Assembly (NCBI GenBank): GCA_917880885.1
Contig: OU862919.1
Span: 55,527,058 to 55,591,057, forward strand
Reading direction: 5' to 3'
DNA: 64,000 bases
Origin: Limnephilus marmoratus
Taxonomy: Eukaryota > Arthropoda > Insecta > Trichoptera > Limnephilidae
The notes beneath the pieces are model-generated. The model did no database searches. It saw nothing but the letters and a program-made list of their open reading frames with translations, and was not told the origin of the DNA. Below, piece after piece: positions 19,664-33,400 of this stretch (positions within the stretch are counted from its first letter, which is position 1; each line of letters opens with the position of its first letter). A program made the position numbers and the translations under genes.

Positions 19664-22403
19664 TATATATAGTATTGTTTAGTTTTGGGGCAGGTCAGGA
19701 AAACTCACTCTTTTTTGTATGAAAAAATTAAGCCAAACCCGTCACGCCAAAACGACCTTTCGGCTCCTCGAGATTCGTACACTTTGAGAGGTCAGTTTCG
19801 GTCAACGGGCAGCGTAACTAAAATCGTATGAGAATTTTCAGCCATCGATCCTCAAGCCAAAGTGGACCTCGGCGTTCAGCATTTCGGAAGGCTTCACGGT
19901 TCAATCTCCTTCGAAGTCTTCGGCACGAGCTTTTGTTTTTTTTTCTGGATCGGGAAACATTTTTAATTTTAATTTATACGTTTGCCAAAACTTTACGGGA
20001 GACATCTAGCGGTGCGGAATACGAGTGTGGATTGTTCACATTAGAAAAAATCAAATGTCTATCGCATACGGTTGTAGTTCTATTTTTATCCGTTCGAATG
20101 GCGGGGTCGTCTGATTTCACACCAAAATGTCCAATTCACGAAAAAAGTGCACTCAACAAATTCAGACATGGAAGCTGGGAGTTTTTTTTTTTCGACAAAA
20201 AAAATATATACAGGGATTTATTCTCCGATACGAATCGGCGTCGAAAACTAGAAGCTCTACTCGAATCACTCGATTATATTTCCCGCCGACAGACGGCGTT
20301 TGAAAAAAAAAAATGACGAAAAAACCCGCTAATTTCACAAAGGAAAATGCTATATAGGACTATTGACATAGGTCAGGATCTCAGATGTCAAATTTTTAGC
20401 CTAACAAAACGGAACTCTCGGCGGTTTCGGTCGTTGTTTTTCGGAAAACGACATTACCGCCGAAAAACCAATTCCGGGCTAGATGTTTTTTGAAAATACG
20501 ATAGCCGGATAGATTCCGCAACTTTTAACACCAATAAAACATATGATTCTCATATAAAATACGTCAGGAGAAGCTGACAAAACTCGACATTTTCCGAAAA
20601 AAATCATCAAAATACGCGCTCACAGATTTCATCGGAAGTTTAAATATTTGCTGGCCAGTTCAAATTAACACGTTTTTCATTCGGGGTAGGTACCTACTTA
20701 TTTCGGTAGTATTGCAAATATGATGAAAAAAGCTAAGATTGCCGGAATCTAAGGAAATGCGCAGGTACCTACCTGAATGGGTACCTACACAACGAATTAG
20801 GTTTTAATGCAATAAATACTAAGGTAAGGTTGTTTCGATGATACAGAATAATTGAACGTTTTTTAAGTTAATTTTCACGTTCTGTGATGGTTCTACTCAA
20901 ATTCTATTGTTTTATCATTACAGACCAGTTACATCACAAAACTGAAATAATTACAGAACTCGAACGGAACTTTATAGAACTGAAAATTTACTAGAAAAAT
21001 TTAAAGAATTGTCAATTTTTTTTAATAATTATTCTTTTTATTTTTAAGTGTGTTCTATTTGAACATTGTATATATATATACATTACGCGTGTTCTAGGTA
21101 GGTACTTACTTGCGGGGACTTTTTTCATTTAAAAATCAAAACATGATATTGAATAAATTTATTTGTGCTGAAAATTATTTTATGCTCAACAGCATAATGG
21201 CGTCGTTTTGGTGAAATATTACAACAAAGTACCTACTTAGGCAAAATGAAATACAATACAACTACAATAATGAGCTCCGGTATAATGAAATTTTGCACTG
21301 CTAAACCGTGCAACCGATTGTTATTGTTAATGGACTATTTGTGCGTAAATAAATTAATTATATACAGCGGGTACCCGGCATGCGTTGCGAGGCCACTTTA
21401 ACTTCGGGGTCAACTAAACCGTAATGGTTCCCTACCAAGTCCCGGGAAACAACATTATAAAATTATGCACTTTATAAAATTACATACAACGGGTACCCGG
21501 CATGCGTTGCAAGGCCGCTTTAACCTCGGGGTCAATAAAACTGTAATGTTTCCATCCGAAGTCCTTGGAAACTACATTATAATGCAAGCGCTTGCACTAT
21601 GTAACATTATATACTACGGGTACCCGGCATGCGTTGCAAGGCCACTTTAACCTCAGGGTCAACTAAACTCTAATGGTTCCATCCCAAGTCCCCGGAAACT
21701 ACATTATAATGCAAGCGCCTGCACTATATAACATTATATACAACGGGTACCCGGCATGCGTTGCAAGGTCACTGTAACCTAGGGGTCAACTTTACTGTAA
21801 TGGTTTCATCCCGATTCCCGGGAAATAAAATTTTAATGCAAGCGCCTGCAATTTATAACATAATAAACAACGGTTACACGGCATGCGTTGCAAAGTCACT
21901 GTAACCTCGGGGTCAACTTAACTGTAATGGTTCCATCCCAATTCCCGGGAAATAACATTTTAAAGCAAGCGCCTGCATTATATAACATTATATACAACGG
22001 GTACCCGGTATGCGTTGCAAGGTCACTGTAACCTAGGGATCAACTTTACTGTAATGGTTTCATCCCGATTCCCGGGAAATAAAATTTTAATGCAAGCGCC
22101 TGCAATTTATAACATAATATACAACGGTTACTCGGCATGCGTTGCAAGGTCACTGTAACCTCGGGGTCAACTTAACTGTAATGGTTCCATTCCAATTCCT
22201 GGGAAATTACATTTTAATGCAAGCGCTGCACTACATAACATTATATACAACGGGTACCCGGCATGCGTTGCAAGGTCACTGTAACCTCAGGTTTCTTCAT
22301 ATATTTAATTTAACACACACTCTTCTTCGCTTCATCCACGTTCACACGTCAAATCGCATAGTGTTTAAACCCGTCAGTTGCTTCTGCAACGGGCAAAACC
22401 TAG
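19664..22403 (+). mobile_element. array unit 4 (type A variant, 2740 bp)
   Basis: The first 0.5 kb differs from units 1 and 2 (19690-20170 is private), then it joins the type A body at TATATACAGGGATTTATTCT (about 20206). Stem-loop 1 is disrupted; the intron-like segment is at 20824-20923. Eight minisatellite monomers. Ends at CTAG 22400-22403. A 162-codon open frame at 19828-20316 covers the private part and lacks recognisable motifs; I do not call it a gene. Confidence 0.7.
21360..22285 (+). repeat. minisatellite of unit 4, 8 monomers of about 122-130 bp
   Basis: Short monomer form. Two pairs of monomers look like recent duplications of each other (21730-21860 and 21985-22110). Confidence 0.9.
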
Positions 22404-24064
22404 TATATATAGTATTGTTTGGTTTTGGGATAGGTCAGGGAAAACTCACTTTTTCCGCTCACGCCATTGGTCAGGAAAAGGTCACTTTTGATTTGAGGGG
22501 AATAACGACCACTCTGCCCCTCGGGTGGGTGAAACAACAAGGGTCACTTTAGCTTGCGGCCGTTCGTGATGGGTCAAAACTCACTTTCGATTTGAGGGGA
22601 AAAGCGACCACTTTGCCCCTCGGGTGGGTGAAACCTCACGGGTCACTTTGGCTTGCGGCCGCTGTGTAAAATTTGGCAAGCCAAATTGACCTCTCGGCTC
22701 ATTGAGATTGGCACATCTGTAGATTCAATTTCCCTCGAAGTCGATTAAGGGAGTGTATCTCTTTTCAAATGCCCGCAAAAGTTGAGAAAGATATATCGAA
22801 AATCTCCCATACAAAATTGATTTGGCTAGGTACGTAAATTTTAAATGTCATTCTTCATTTTTCGTTTGCCCACCGGCCGACTTGCATATGCGATTTCGTC
22901 GAAAATATCACGCTTGGAAGCCAAAATTTATTAAAATTACGTCAACGAGAGTTTTTCAAAGGTTAATTGACCGTCGTAATTATCACTTTTCACAAAAACA
23001 TCGTTGTTATATTCGTTTCAAAACTGACATTTGCGAAAAACCCACGGAAAAGTCATATTTTGAAACTAATGTTTAAAAATAGGTACAATTTTCACGGAGA
23101 CGCCTGTCGACAGAATCTAAAACTGCAGCTTTTCCTTGGAGAAATTCAAAAATGTGTCGAAATCTAAATTGGAACGTTCGCAGATCCTAGCGCGAAAAAA
23201 ATGCTGTTGTTCAACGACTTATGGAACATGTTTCAAATTGATTGTATTCGTACGAGGGTGATTAATAATCTTTATTAAATTTTCTCGAATCTTGCAACAC
23301 TAAGCATGGAACATTATTCAAAACCACCGCAAGTTTTCAGCGAGGCCCTGACAGCGTTACCTGACGTAATTTGTATGTAAAATGTTCTAAAACGGGCGCA
23401 GGTGTTCGATTTTCAGGCTGTGCTTGAGGTGGTTGAGACAAAGTTTAACGGTTGTGTTGCCATATAAATGAAATATTATTAACCATTTAAATACTAAGTA
23501 GGTACTTAATACAAAATTTAATAAAATCAAATAAAATGAGGTGCTTATCCCGATGACCAAATTTGTTTTCCTAAATAATAAAAAAAAATTATAGCGCCAT
23601 TTTTGTGAAAAAAAACCCTAGGTTTTGTAAAATAATGGATCCAAAGTATCAGGAGCGCAGAAATTGACCGAGATAATAATATGTTGTTTTAGCTTCATTA
23701 AATTATACACGGTTAACCGTTCATCCCATTGCGACGAATCTTTGAGAATTTGATGATGGCATGTCTCCGATTGTGTCTACATACTTCTGTTTGGCAGATT
23801 TCTGCTGCTAGGCCCTGTCGGCGGCTTTATACATACGTATGTTTAACTATATGAAAAACTGTAAAATCGGTAGGTACCTGAGAAACTGATATATTATAAA
23901 ATTATAAAAATAAAATTAAAGCGCCATTTTTGTGAAAAATTGCATTGCACATTCTGTATAAACGTTACAGGGTACCTACCAGGAGCGCAGAAATTGACTG
24001 AGGAATATTTAACTGTATGAAAAACTATAAAATCGTTAGGTGCCTGAGAAACTGATATAGGTAT

Positions 24065-24650
24065 TATAAATGAATCGCCGATATGCAAGTACGCCCATAA
24101 CTTTCGAATGCATGCACCGAATTGGATAATTATTTTTGTTTTGTGTTTGTAATTGTTAGGATAAGGTTTTTATTGATCTTCTGGTGAGCACTGGCATTAT
24201 GAAATTTGTATAAAATGGTTGCCGAAATGTTTGCACGCGCATAACTTTCGAACGGATGCATCGAATTGAATAATTGTTTTTTTGGTGGGTTCGTTACTGT
24301 TAGGACAAGGTTTTGCATAAAAATACCGGTGAGATCTGCCATAATGAAATTTGTATAAAAATGAATTGCCGAAATGTATATATGCGTATAACTTTCGAAC
24401 GAATGCACCGAATCTGAAAATTCTTTTTTTATTGTTTTCGTTACTGATAGGACAAGGTTTCTGTAAAACTACTGGTAAGCTCTGGCATTATGAAATTTGC
24501 ATAAAAATCAATCGTCGAAATGTATGTACGCGTATAACTTCCGAAAGACTGCACAAAATTGAATATTTTTTTTTTGTTATGTTTGTTTATTGGCTGGTGA
24601 GCTCTGGCATTACGAAATTTGCATAAAAATATTTCAATAGGTGGCACGCG
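24065..24650 (+). repeat. second satellite, about 145 bp x 4, unit 5
   Basis: Same monomers and order as in unit 3, with few differences. Confidence 0.85.
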
Positions 24651-24693
24651 AGCTGTTTGAAAACCAAATGTAACGGCAATGAAATAATGAGCG

Positions 24694-24793
24694 CGGGAGG
24701 GGGGAAAAAACCACGGAGGGGGGAGGGTAATCTGGGAAGGGGGAGGGGAACCCGGGAGGGGTTTTGCGGGATGGAGGAAGGGGGGGGGGGGGT
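24694..24793 (+). repeat. G-rich tract with 13-G run, unit 5
   Basis: Homologous to the tract in unit 3; the homopolymer is three G shorter. Confidence 0.8.
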
Positions 24794-25301
24794 AGAGTAC
24801 GCTATGAAAGAATATTTTTTCTGTTCTTTTTTTTACTCGAATAAAACAAAATTTTAAAAGGATAAATACCAGGAGTGCAGAACTAAGCAAGGGAAAATAT
24901 ATTAAGAACATGTTTTTTTCAATTATTTCTGGCTTTTTGGGAAAGGTGAATTTATATGCATTTAATTTTTTTTTTTACATGAGCTCCGCACAGGAGGCCG
25001 TGGGGAAAATAATTGCCCTCAGGTCCTATGTCATCTTTGGGGATGCTGTGTGGAGGATTTTTTTTAAGGAAAGGAAGGAGATGAGAGTTCTGGGAAGGAA
25101 AAGGGTTTAAGGGGTGGGTAGGAATCTGGGGTTCAGTGTGTCCTGGACATCCGCCTCCAAGACCTAGACAGACCTCACCCCATGAACCCGGACACCCCTA
25201 CTAAATCACCAAACGTAGCGAACCACTTGAGGTGACCTATGGCAGAGAAGTTGGTTATCCAATAAAGGACAACTTTGGGGATTTGTATTTCTACATTACA
25301 T

Positions 25302-26330
25302 TATATACAACGGGTACCTGGCATGCGTTGCAACAACACTGTAACCTCGGGGTCAACTTAACTGTAATGGTTCCATTCCAAGTTCCGGGAAACTACATTA
25401 TAATTCAAGCGCCTTGCAAACGCATGCACTGTATTATAACATTATATACAACGGGTACCCGGCATGCGTTGCAACATTACTGTAATCTCGGGGTCAACTT
25501 AACTGTAATGGTTCCATTCCAAGTTCCGGAAAACTACATTATAATGCAAGAGCCTTACAAACGCCTGCTTTATATTATAACATTATATACAAAGGGTACC
25601 CGGCATGCGTTGCAAGATCACTGTAACCTCGGGGTCAACTTAACTGTAATGGTTCCATTCCAAGTTCCTGGAAACTACATTATAATACAAGCGCCTTGCA
25701 AACGCCTGCTTTATATTATAACATTATATACAAAGGGTACCCGGCATGCGTTGCAACATCACTGTAACCTCGGGGTCAACTTAACTGTAATGGTTCCATT
25801 CCAAGTTCCGGGAAACTACATTATAATTCAAGCGCCTTGCAAACGCATGCAATGTATTATAACATTATATACAACGGGTACCAGGCATGCGTTGCAACAT
25901 CACTGTAATCTCGGGGTCAACTTAACTGTAATGGTTCCATTCCAAGTTCCGGGAAACTACATTATAATGCAAGCGCCTTGCAAACGCCTGCTTTATATTA
26001 TAACATTATATACAAAGGGTACCCGGCATGCGTAGCAAGATCGCTGTAACCTCGGGGTCAACTTAACTGTAATGGTTCCATTCTAAGTTCCGAGAAACTA
26101 CATTATAATACAAGCGCCTTGCAAACGCCTGTTTTATATTATAACATTATATACAAAGGGTTCCCGGCATGCGTTGCAACATCACTGTAACCTCGGGATC
26201 AACTTAACTGTATTCCATTCCAAGTTCAGGGAAACTACATTATTATGCAAGCGCCTTGCAAATGCCTGCACTATATTATAACATTATATACAACGGGTAC
26301 CCAGCATGCGTTGCAAAGTCACTGTAACCT
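25302..26330 (+). repeat. minisatellite of unit 5, 8 monomers of about 141 bp
   Basis: Monomer cores near 25318, 25460, 25602, 25743, 25884, 26026, 26165 and 26302. The order of monomer variants is repeated in unit 6. Confidence 0.9.
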
Positions 26331-28094
26331 CAGGTTTCTTCATATAATTAATTTAACACACACTCCTCCTCGCTTCATCCACATTCACACGCAAATCGCA
26401 AAGTGTTTTAACCCGTCAGTTGCTTCTGCAACGGGCAAAACCTAGTATATATAGTATTGTTTGGTTTTGGGATAGGTCAGGGAAAACTCACTTTTTCCGC
26501 TCACGCCATTGGTCAGGAAAAGGTCACTTTTGATTTGAGGGGAATAACGACCACTCTGCCCCTCGGGTGGGTGAAACAACAAGGGTCACTTTAGCTTGCG
26601 GCCGTTCGTGATGGGTCAAAACTCACTTTCGATTTGAGGGGAAAAGCGACCACTTTGCCCCTCGGGTGGGTGAAACCTCACGGGTCACTTTGGCTTGCGA
26701 CCGTTTTTAAAATTTGGCAAGCCAAATTGACTTCTCGGCTCATTGAGATTGGCACATCTGTAGATTCACTTTCCCTCAAGGCCGATTAAGGGAGTGTATC
26801 TCTTTTTAAATGCATGGAAAAGTTGAGAAAGATATAGCGAAAATCTCCCATACAAAATTGATTTGGCTAGGTACATAAATTTTAAATGTCATTCTTCATT
26901 TTTCGTTTGCCCACCGGCCGACTTGCATATGCGATTTCGTCGAAAATATCACGCTTGGAAGCCAAAATTTATTAAAATTACGTCAACGAGAGTTTTTCAA
27001 AGGTTAATTGACCGTCGTAATTATCACTTTTCACAAAAACATCGTCGTAATATTTGTTGGAAAACTGACATTTGCGAAAAACCCACGGAAAAGTCATATT
27101 TTGAAACTAATGTTTAAAAATAGGTACAATTTTCACGGAGACGCCTGTCGACAGAATCTAAAACTGCAGCTTTTCCTTGGAGAAATTCAAAAATGTGTCG
27201 AAATCTAAATTGGAACGTTCGCAGATCCTAGCGCGAAAAAAATGCTGTTGTTCAACGACTTATGGAACATGTTTCAAATTGATTGTATTCGTACGAGGGT
27301 GATTAATAATCTTTATTAAATTTTCTCGAATCTTGCAACACTAAGCATGGAACATTATTCAAAACCACCGCAAGTTTTCAGCGAGGCCCTGACAGCGTTA
27401 CCTGACGTAATTTGTATGTAAAATGTTCTAAAACGGGCGCAGGTGTTCGATTTTCAGGCTGTGCTTGAGGTGGTTGAGACAAAGTTTAACGGTTGTGTTG
27501 CCATATAAATGAAATATTATTAACCATTTAAATACTAAGTAGGTACTTAATACAAAATTTAATAAAATCAAATAAAATGAGGTGCTTATCCCGATGACCA
27601 AATTTGTTTTCCTAAATAATAAAAAAAAATTATAGCGCCATTTTTGTGAAAAAAAACCCTAGGTTTTGTAAAATAATGGATCCAAAGTATCAGGAGCGCA
27701 GAAATTGACCGAGATAATAATATGTTGTTTTAGCTTCATTAAATTATACACGGTTAACCGTTCATCCCATTGCGACGAATCTTTGAGAATTTGATGATGG
27801 CATGTCTCCGATTGTGTCTACATACTTCTGTTTGGCAGATTTCTGCTGCTAGGCCCTGTCGGCGGCTTTATACATACGTATGTTTAACTCTATGAAAAAC
27901 TGTAAAATCGGTAGGTACCTGAGAAACTGATATATTATAAAATTATAAAAATAAAATTAAAGCGCCATTTTTGTGAAAAATTGCATTGCACATTCTGTAT
28001 AAACGTTACAGGGTACCTACCAGGAGCGCAGAAATTGACTGAGGTATATTTAACTGTATGAAAAACTATAAAATCGTTAGGTACCTGAGAAACT

Positions 28095-28680
28095 GATATA
28101 TTATAAATGAATCGCCGATATGCAAGTACGCCCATAACTTTCGAATGCATGCACCGAATTGGATAATTATTTTTGTTTTGTGTTTGTAATTGTTAGGATA
28201 AGGTTTTTATTGATCTTCTGGTGAGCACTGGCATTATGAAATTTGTATAAAATGGTTGCCGAAATGTTTGCACGCGCATAACTTTCGAACGGATGCATCG
28301 AATTGAATAATTGTTTTTTTGGTGGGTTCGTTACTGTTAGGACAAGGTTTTGCATAAAAATACCGGTGAGATCTGCCATAATGAAATTTGTATAAAAATG
28401 AATTGCCGAAATGTATATATGCGTATAACTTTCGAACGAATACACCGAATCTGAACATTCTTTTTTTATTGTTTTCGTTACTGATAGGACAAGGTTTCTA
28501 TAAAACTACTGGTAAGCTCTGGCATTATGAAATTTGCATAAAAATCAATCGTCGAAATGTATGTACGCGTATAACTTCCGAAAGACTGCAAAAAATTGAA
28601 TTTTTTTTTTGTTATGTTTGTTTATTGGCAGGTGAGCTCTGGCATTACGAAATTTGCATAAAAATATTTCAATAGGTGGC
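28095..28680 (+). repeat. second satellite, about 145 bp x 4, unit 6
   Basis: Same arrangement as in units 3 and 5. Confidence 0.85.
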
Positions 28681-28726
28681 ACGCGAGCTGTTTGAAAACC
28701 AAATGTAACGGCAATGAAATAATGAG

Positions 28727-28833
28727 CGCGGGAGGGGGGGAAAAAACCACGGAGGGGGGAGGGTAATCTGGGAAGGGGGAGGGGAACCCGGGAGGGGTTT
28801 TGCGGGATGGAGGAAGGGGGGGGGGGGGGGGGT
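28727..28833 (+). repeat. G-rich tract with 17-G run, unit 6
   Basis: Homologous to the tracts in units 3 and 5; it has the longest G run of the three. Confidence 0.8.
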
Positions 28834-29341
28834 AGAGTACGCTATGAAAGAATATTTTTTCTGTTCTTTTTTTTACTCGAATAAAACAAAATTTTAAAAG
28901 GATAAATACCAGGAGTGCAGAACTAAGCAAGGGAAAATATATTAAGAACATGTTTTTTTCAATTATTTCTGGCTTTTTGGGAAAGGTGAATTTATATGCA
29001 TTTAATTTTTTTTTTTTACATGAGCTCCGCACAGGAGGCCGTGGGGAAAATAATTTCCCTCAGGTCCTATGTCATCTTTGGGGATGCTGTGTGGAGGATT
29101 TTTTTTAAGGAAAGAAAGGAGATGAGAGTTCTGGGAAGGAAAAGGGTTTAAGGGGTGGGTAGGAATCTGGGGTTCAGTGTGTCCTGGACATCCGCCTCCA
29201 AGACCTAGACAGACCTCACCCCATGAACCCGGACACCCCTACTAAATCACCAAACGTAGCGAACCACTTGAGGTGACCTATGGCAGAGAAGTTGGTTATC
29301 CAATAAAGGACAACTTTGGGGATTTGTATTTCTACATTACA

Positions 29342-30370
29342 TTATATACAACGGGTACCTGGCATGCGTTGCAACAACACTGTAACCTCGGGGTCAACTT
29401 AACTGTAATGGTTCCATTCCAAGTTCCGGGAAACTACATTATAATTCAAGCGCCTTGCAAACGCATGCACTGTATTATAACATTATATACAACGGGTACC
29501 CGGCATGCGTTGCAACATTACTGTAATCTCGGGGTCAACTTAACTGTAATGGTTCCATTCCAAGTTCCGGAAAACTACATTATAATGCAAGCGCCTTACA
29601 AACGCCTGCTTTATATTATAACATTATATACAAAGGGTACCCGGCATGCGTTGCAAGATCACTGTAACCTCGGGGTCAACTTAACTGTAATGGTTCCATT
29701 CCAAGTTCCTGGAAACTACATTATAATACAAGCGCCTTGCAAACGCCTGCTTTATATTATAACATTATATACAAAGGGTACCCGGCATGCGTTGCAACAT
29801 CGCTGTAACCTCGGGGTCAACTTAACTGTAATGGTTCCATTCCAAGTTCCGGGAAACTACATTATAATTCAAGCGCCTTGCAAACGCATGCAATGTATTA
29901 TAACATTATATACAACGGGTACCCGGCATGCGTTGCAACATCACTGTAATCTCGGGGTCAACTTAACTGTAATGGTTCCATTCCAAGTTCCGGGAAACTA
30001 CATTATAATGCAAGCGCCTTGCAAACGCCTGCTTTATATTATAACATTATATACAAAGGGTACCCGGCATGCGTAGCAAGATCGCTGTAACCTCGGGGTC
30101 AACTTAACTGTAATGGTTCCATTCTAAGTTCCGAGAAACTACATTATAATACAAGCGCCTTGCAAACGCCTGTTTTATATTATAACATTATATACAAAGG
30201 GTTCCCGGCATGCGTTGCAACATCACTGTAACCTCGGGATCAACTTAACTGTATTCCATTCCAAGTTCAGGGAAACTACATTATTATGCAAGCCCCTTCA
30301 AATGCCTGCACTATATTATAACATTATATACAACGGGTACCCGGCATGCGTTGCAAAGTCACTGTAACCT
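29342..30370 (+). repeat. minisatellite of unit 6, 8 monomers of about 141 bp
   Basis: Monomer variants follow the same order as unit 5, so the block was copied as a whole together with its unit. Confidence 0.9.
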
Positions 30371-30486
30371 CAGGTTTCTTCATATAATTAATTTAACACA
30401 CACTCCTCCTCGCTTCATCCACGTTCACACGTCAAATCGCATAGTGCTTTAACCCGTCAGTTGCTTCTGCAACGGGCAAAACCTAG

Positions 30487-33400
30487 TATATATAGTATTG
30501 TTTGGTTTTGGGGTAGGTCAGGAAAACTCACTTTTTTTTTTAATCCTCCGAGTACAGGCGAAAATCGACCACTCTGCCTGTCGAGTTACACCGACCGCAG
30601 AGGTCGATTTGGCCGAGCAAGGCTTGTGGACCGGGATTTCATACAAACGGCCGTTCCAAAAAAACGCGTTTTGGTGATCCGATAATCGACTCTTTTCCCC
30701 CTCGATCCGCAAGACCTCACGGCGTATTGTCGCTTAAAAACGAAAAAGACGCTTACGCCCTTTCGATTTCCGTCGCCCGCCTCGACCCGCAGGCGATAAT
30801 CGACCTCAGCTCCTCGAGTTTCACCGACCGCAGAGATCAATTTGGCCCGAAAGGGGGCACGGACGGCGTTCTCTGCGGGTCAGACCAGATTTCATATAAA
30901 AAAGATGACGCAGGGTCAACAGCGCTCCCAAACGGCGAAAACTACAATTAGATTTCTCACCGACGAAGAAATTCGACCTCAGTTATATTTCTCGCCGACA
31001 GGTTCACCCGTTAAAAAACGTCGAATCGTTTAGAAAAGAGATTTCCCATACAAAACTGATTTTTCTAGGGATTTATTCGAATTTTTTTAACGGCGTTTTC
31101 GAAAATAGCGGAGAAAAATTGACATTTTAAAGGCCCTTTGCGGGAACTTAGATTGCGGCGAAAACAAACATTTTGCACGAAATGTTTTTGATTAAATAGA
31201 AGGTATACAAGTTTAAGAAACTTTTAAAATAAAAACATGTGTAGCTTCCCATTTAAAATGTTACACTATATTGCATCAAATATTTAAATTTTTCTGACAT
31301 TTTCTGAAATCGATCTATCATCAACAATGCATAATTTTCCAGCCAGTTAATATAAACCCGAGGTAGGTACTGGCGTTTAAAATGTGAATGATTTAAATGC
31401 AGAAAATCGCGGTAGGTACCTACCGTTCTATTGAATTATTGCTAATTCGCTAAGTATTTATTGAGAAAACGCGCAAGTACCTACCTACACCACTATTATT
31501 TTTCTCGGTATGTACTAGGTAGGTACCGGCTTACGAGATTCTTTCCTTTAAATGTTAAATCGAAAATTAAAGATATGAAATGAAAAAAATCATCCAAGAT
31601 GGTAATTTTTGAAATATGTAGGAACACGGAGGTTGCTTCTGGATAACCACTGTTGGTAGGAATGTTATTTTTAAATTGATTAAGTTCATTTTCACGTAAT
31701 GTGCGATTTTTATTTATTCAATTATCTTCAAAACTCATAATATTTATTATTATTTATTTATACTATTATTTCAAAATAGAAATAATTACGGAACTTGAAT
31801 AGAATTTGAACAGAACTTTCACAGAACGTTAAAATTAACTTGAAAAATTGAAGATTTTTAAATAAATTTTTTGAAAAACCCAGCCTAAATATATTTCATA
31901 TGTTTTTTTTTACGTATGTGAAGGTAACTCTACATAGAATCTATGCAGGTACCTACATGCACATAACAACTTAGAATCTGATGATATTGCTTATGAATTT
32001 TTTGTAAATGTATAATAAAATTGCTTGAAGTTGAATGGTATAATTTTTTTCAAAAATATTAAATTTACATACCGTTTTTTTTTGTATTTTGTATTTTAAT
32101 GATAATCATTCAACGTGGAATTGGTATCGCCGCCCCGGGAACCATTCATTGGTTTCTATATACAATAGTGAGCTCTGGCATCATGAAATTATGCATTGCT
32201 AAACTTTTTTTTACATTAGCTCCACACAGGAGGCACCGAGGAAAACAATTTCCCTAGGGGCCTATGTCATCTTTGGGGATGCTGTGTCGTAGGTTTTTTG
32301 AGGGAAAGAAAGGAGAAGAAGATATAAGAAGGAAAAGGGTATGAGGGGTGGGTAGGAATCTGAGGGTCAGTGTCGCCAGGAGTAACGGACGTATGAATCT
32401 ATTCCTCACACTGCGGTGCGAGGCGAAGGGTTGAGAGAATCTGGCTGGAGAGATAAAAAGCCTCCCTCAATCAGTCTCCTCCGATCCAGCCCGCCATGCA
32501 GTGGTTGGTCAAACGTATCCGCCACCAAGACCTAGACAAACCTCATCCCATGAACCCGGGCACCCCTGCTAAGTCACCAATCGTAGCGAACCACTTGGGT
32601 GACCTATGACAGCGGTGTTGGTTCATCCGATTGCGATGAGACTTTGGGAATTTGATGTGTGCATTTCCGAGATGGTTTTATGAAAACAATAATGATCAAT
32701 CGGGATACAATAATGAAGCGGGCGACCGAAGTAGGTGCACATTTCTCGCTTTTTGAAAACTAAATGTACCGGGAATGAATTAATGAAGCGCGAGAGGGGG
32801 GGAGGAAAAAGCTCCACACAGGAGACCCTGAGGAAAATAATTTCCCTCACGGTCATGTCATCTTTGGAGATGCTGGGTGGAGGGTTTTTTAAGGCAAAGA
32901 AGGAGATGAGAGTTCTGAGAAGGAAAAGGGTTTAAGGGGTGGGTAGGAATCTGGGGTTCAGTGTGTCCTGGTCATCAGCCTCCAAGACCTAGACAAACCT
33001 CACCCCATAAATCCGGGCACCCCTACTAAATCACCAAACGTAGCGAACCACTTGGGGTGACCTACGGCATGAGTGTTGGTTATCCAATAAAAGTCATCTT
33101 AGGGGATTTTTATTTCTACATAACATTATATACAACTGTTACCCGGCATGCGTTGCAAGATCACTGTAACCTCGGGGTCAACTTAACATTAACGGTTCCA
33201 TTCCAAGTTCCGGGAAACTACATTATAATGCAAGCGCCTTGCAAACGTCTGCACTATATTATAATATTATATACAACGGGTTACCGGCATGCGTTGCAAG
33301 GTCACTGTAACCTCGGGGTCAACTTAACTGTAATGGTTCCATCCCAATTCCCGGGAAATAACATTTTAAAGCAAGTGCCTGCAATATATAAAATGATATA

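Larger units (their letters stand above)
22404..26445 (+). mobile_element. array unit 5 (type B, 4042 bp)
   Basis: Type B with the 5' module duplicated in tandem (about 22440-22560 and 22570-22660), the 145-bp satellite (24065-24650), a G-rich tract (24694-24793) and eight 141-bp monomers. Ends at CTAG 26442-26445. Its neighbour, unit 6, is almost identical and differs by one base in length. Confidence 0.75.
26446..30486 (+). mobile_element. array unit 6 (type B, 4041 bp), near-copy of unit 5
   Basis: Colinear with unit 5 throughout, including the duplicated 5' module, satellite (28095-28680), G-rich tract (28727-28833) and eight monomers in the same order. A few differences are seen near 26700-26820 and 27050. 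Ends at CTAG 30483-30486. Confidence 0.75.

Noticed and set aside
19828..20316. 162-codon open frame in unit 4 as a captured gene
   Set aside because: It crosses the border between private and shared type A sequence, has no recognisable domain, and the shared half is broken in other units.
25232..26035. 267-codon open frame with 47-residue repeats (also 29273-30076 and shorter ones in units 3, 7, 8 and 10)
   Set aside because: The minisatellite monomer is 141 bp, divisible by three, so any frame open in one monomer stays open in all. One of six frames being open over 47 codons is expected often by chance, and no known protein repeat is seen.
31413..31426. GGTAGGTACCTACC palindromes in many units as binding sites
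   Set aside because: Similar TAGGTACC strings are scattered throughout the window, inside and outside the array, so a specific role cannot be argued.
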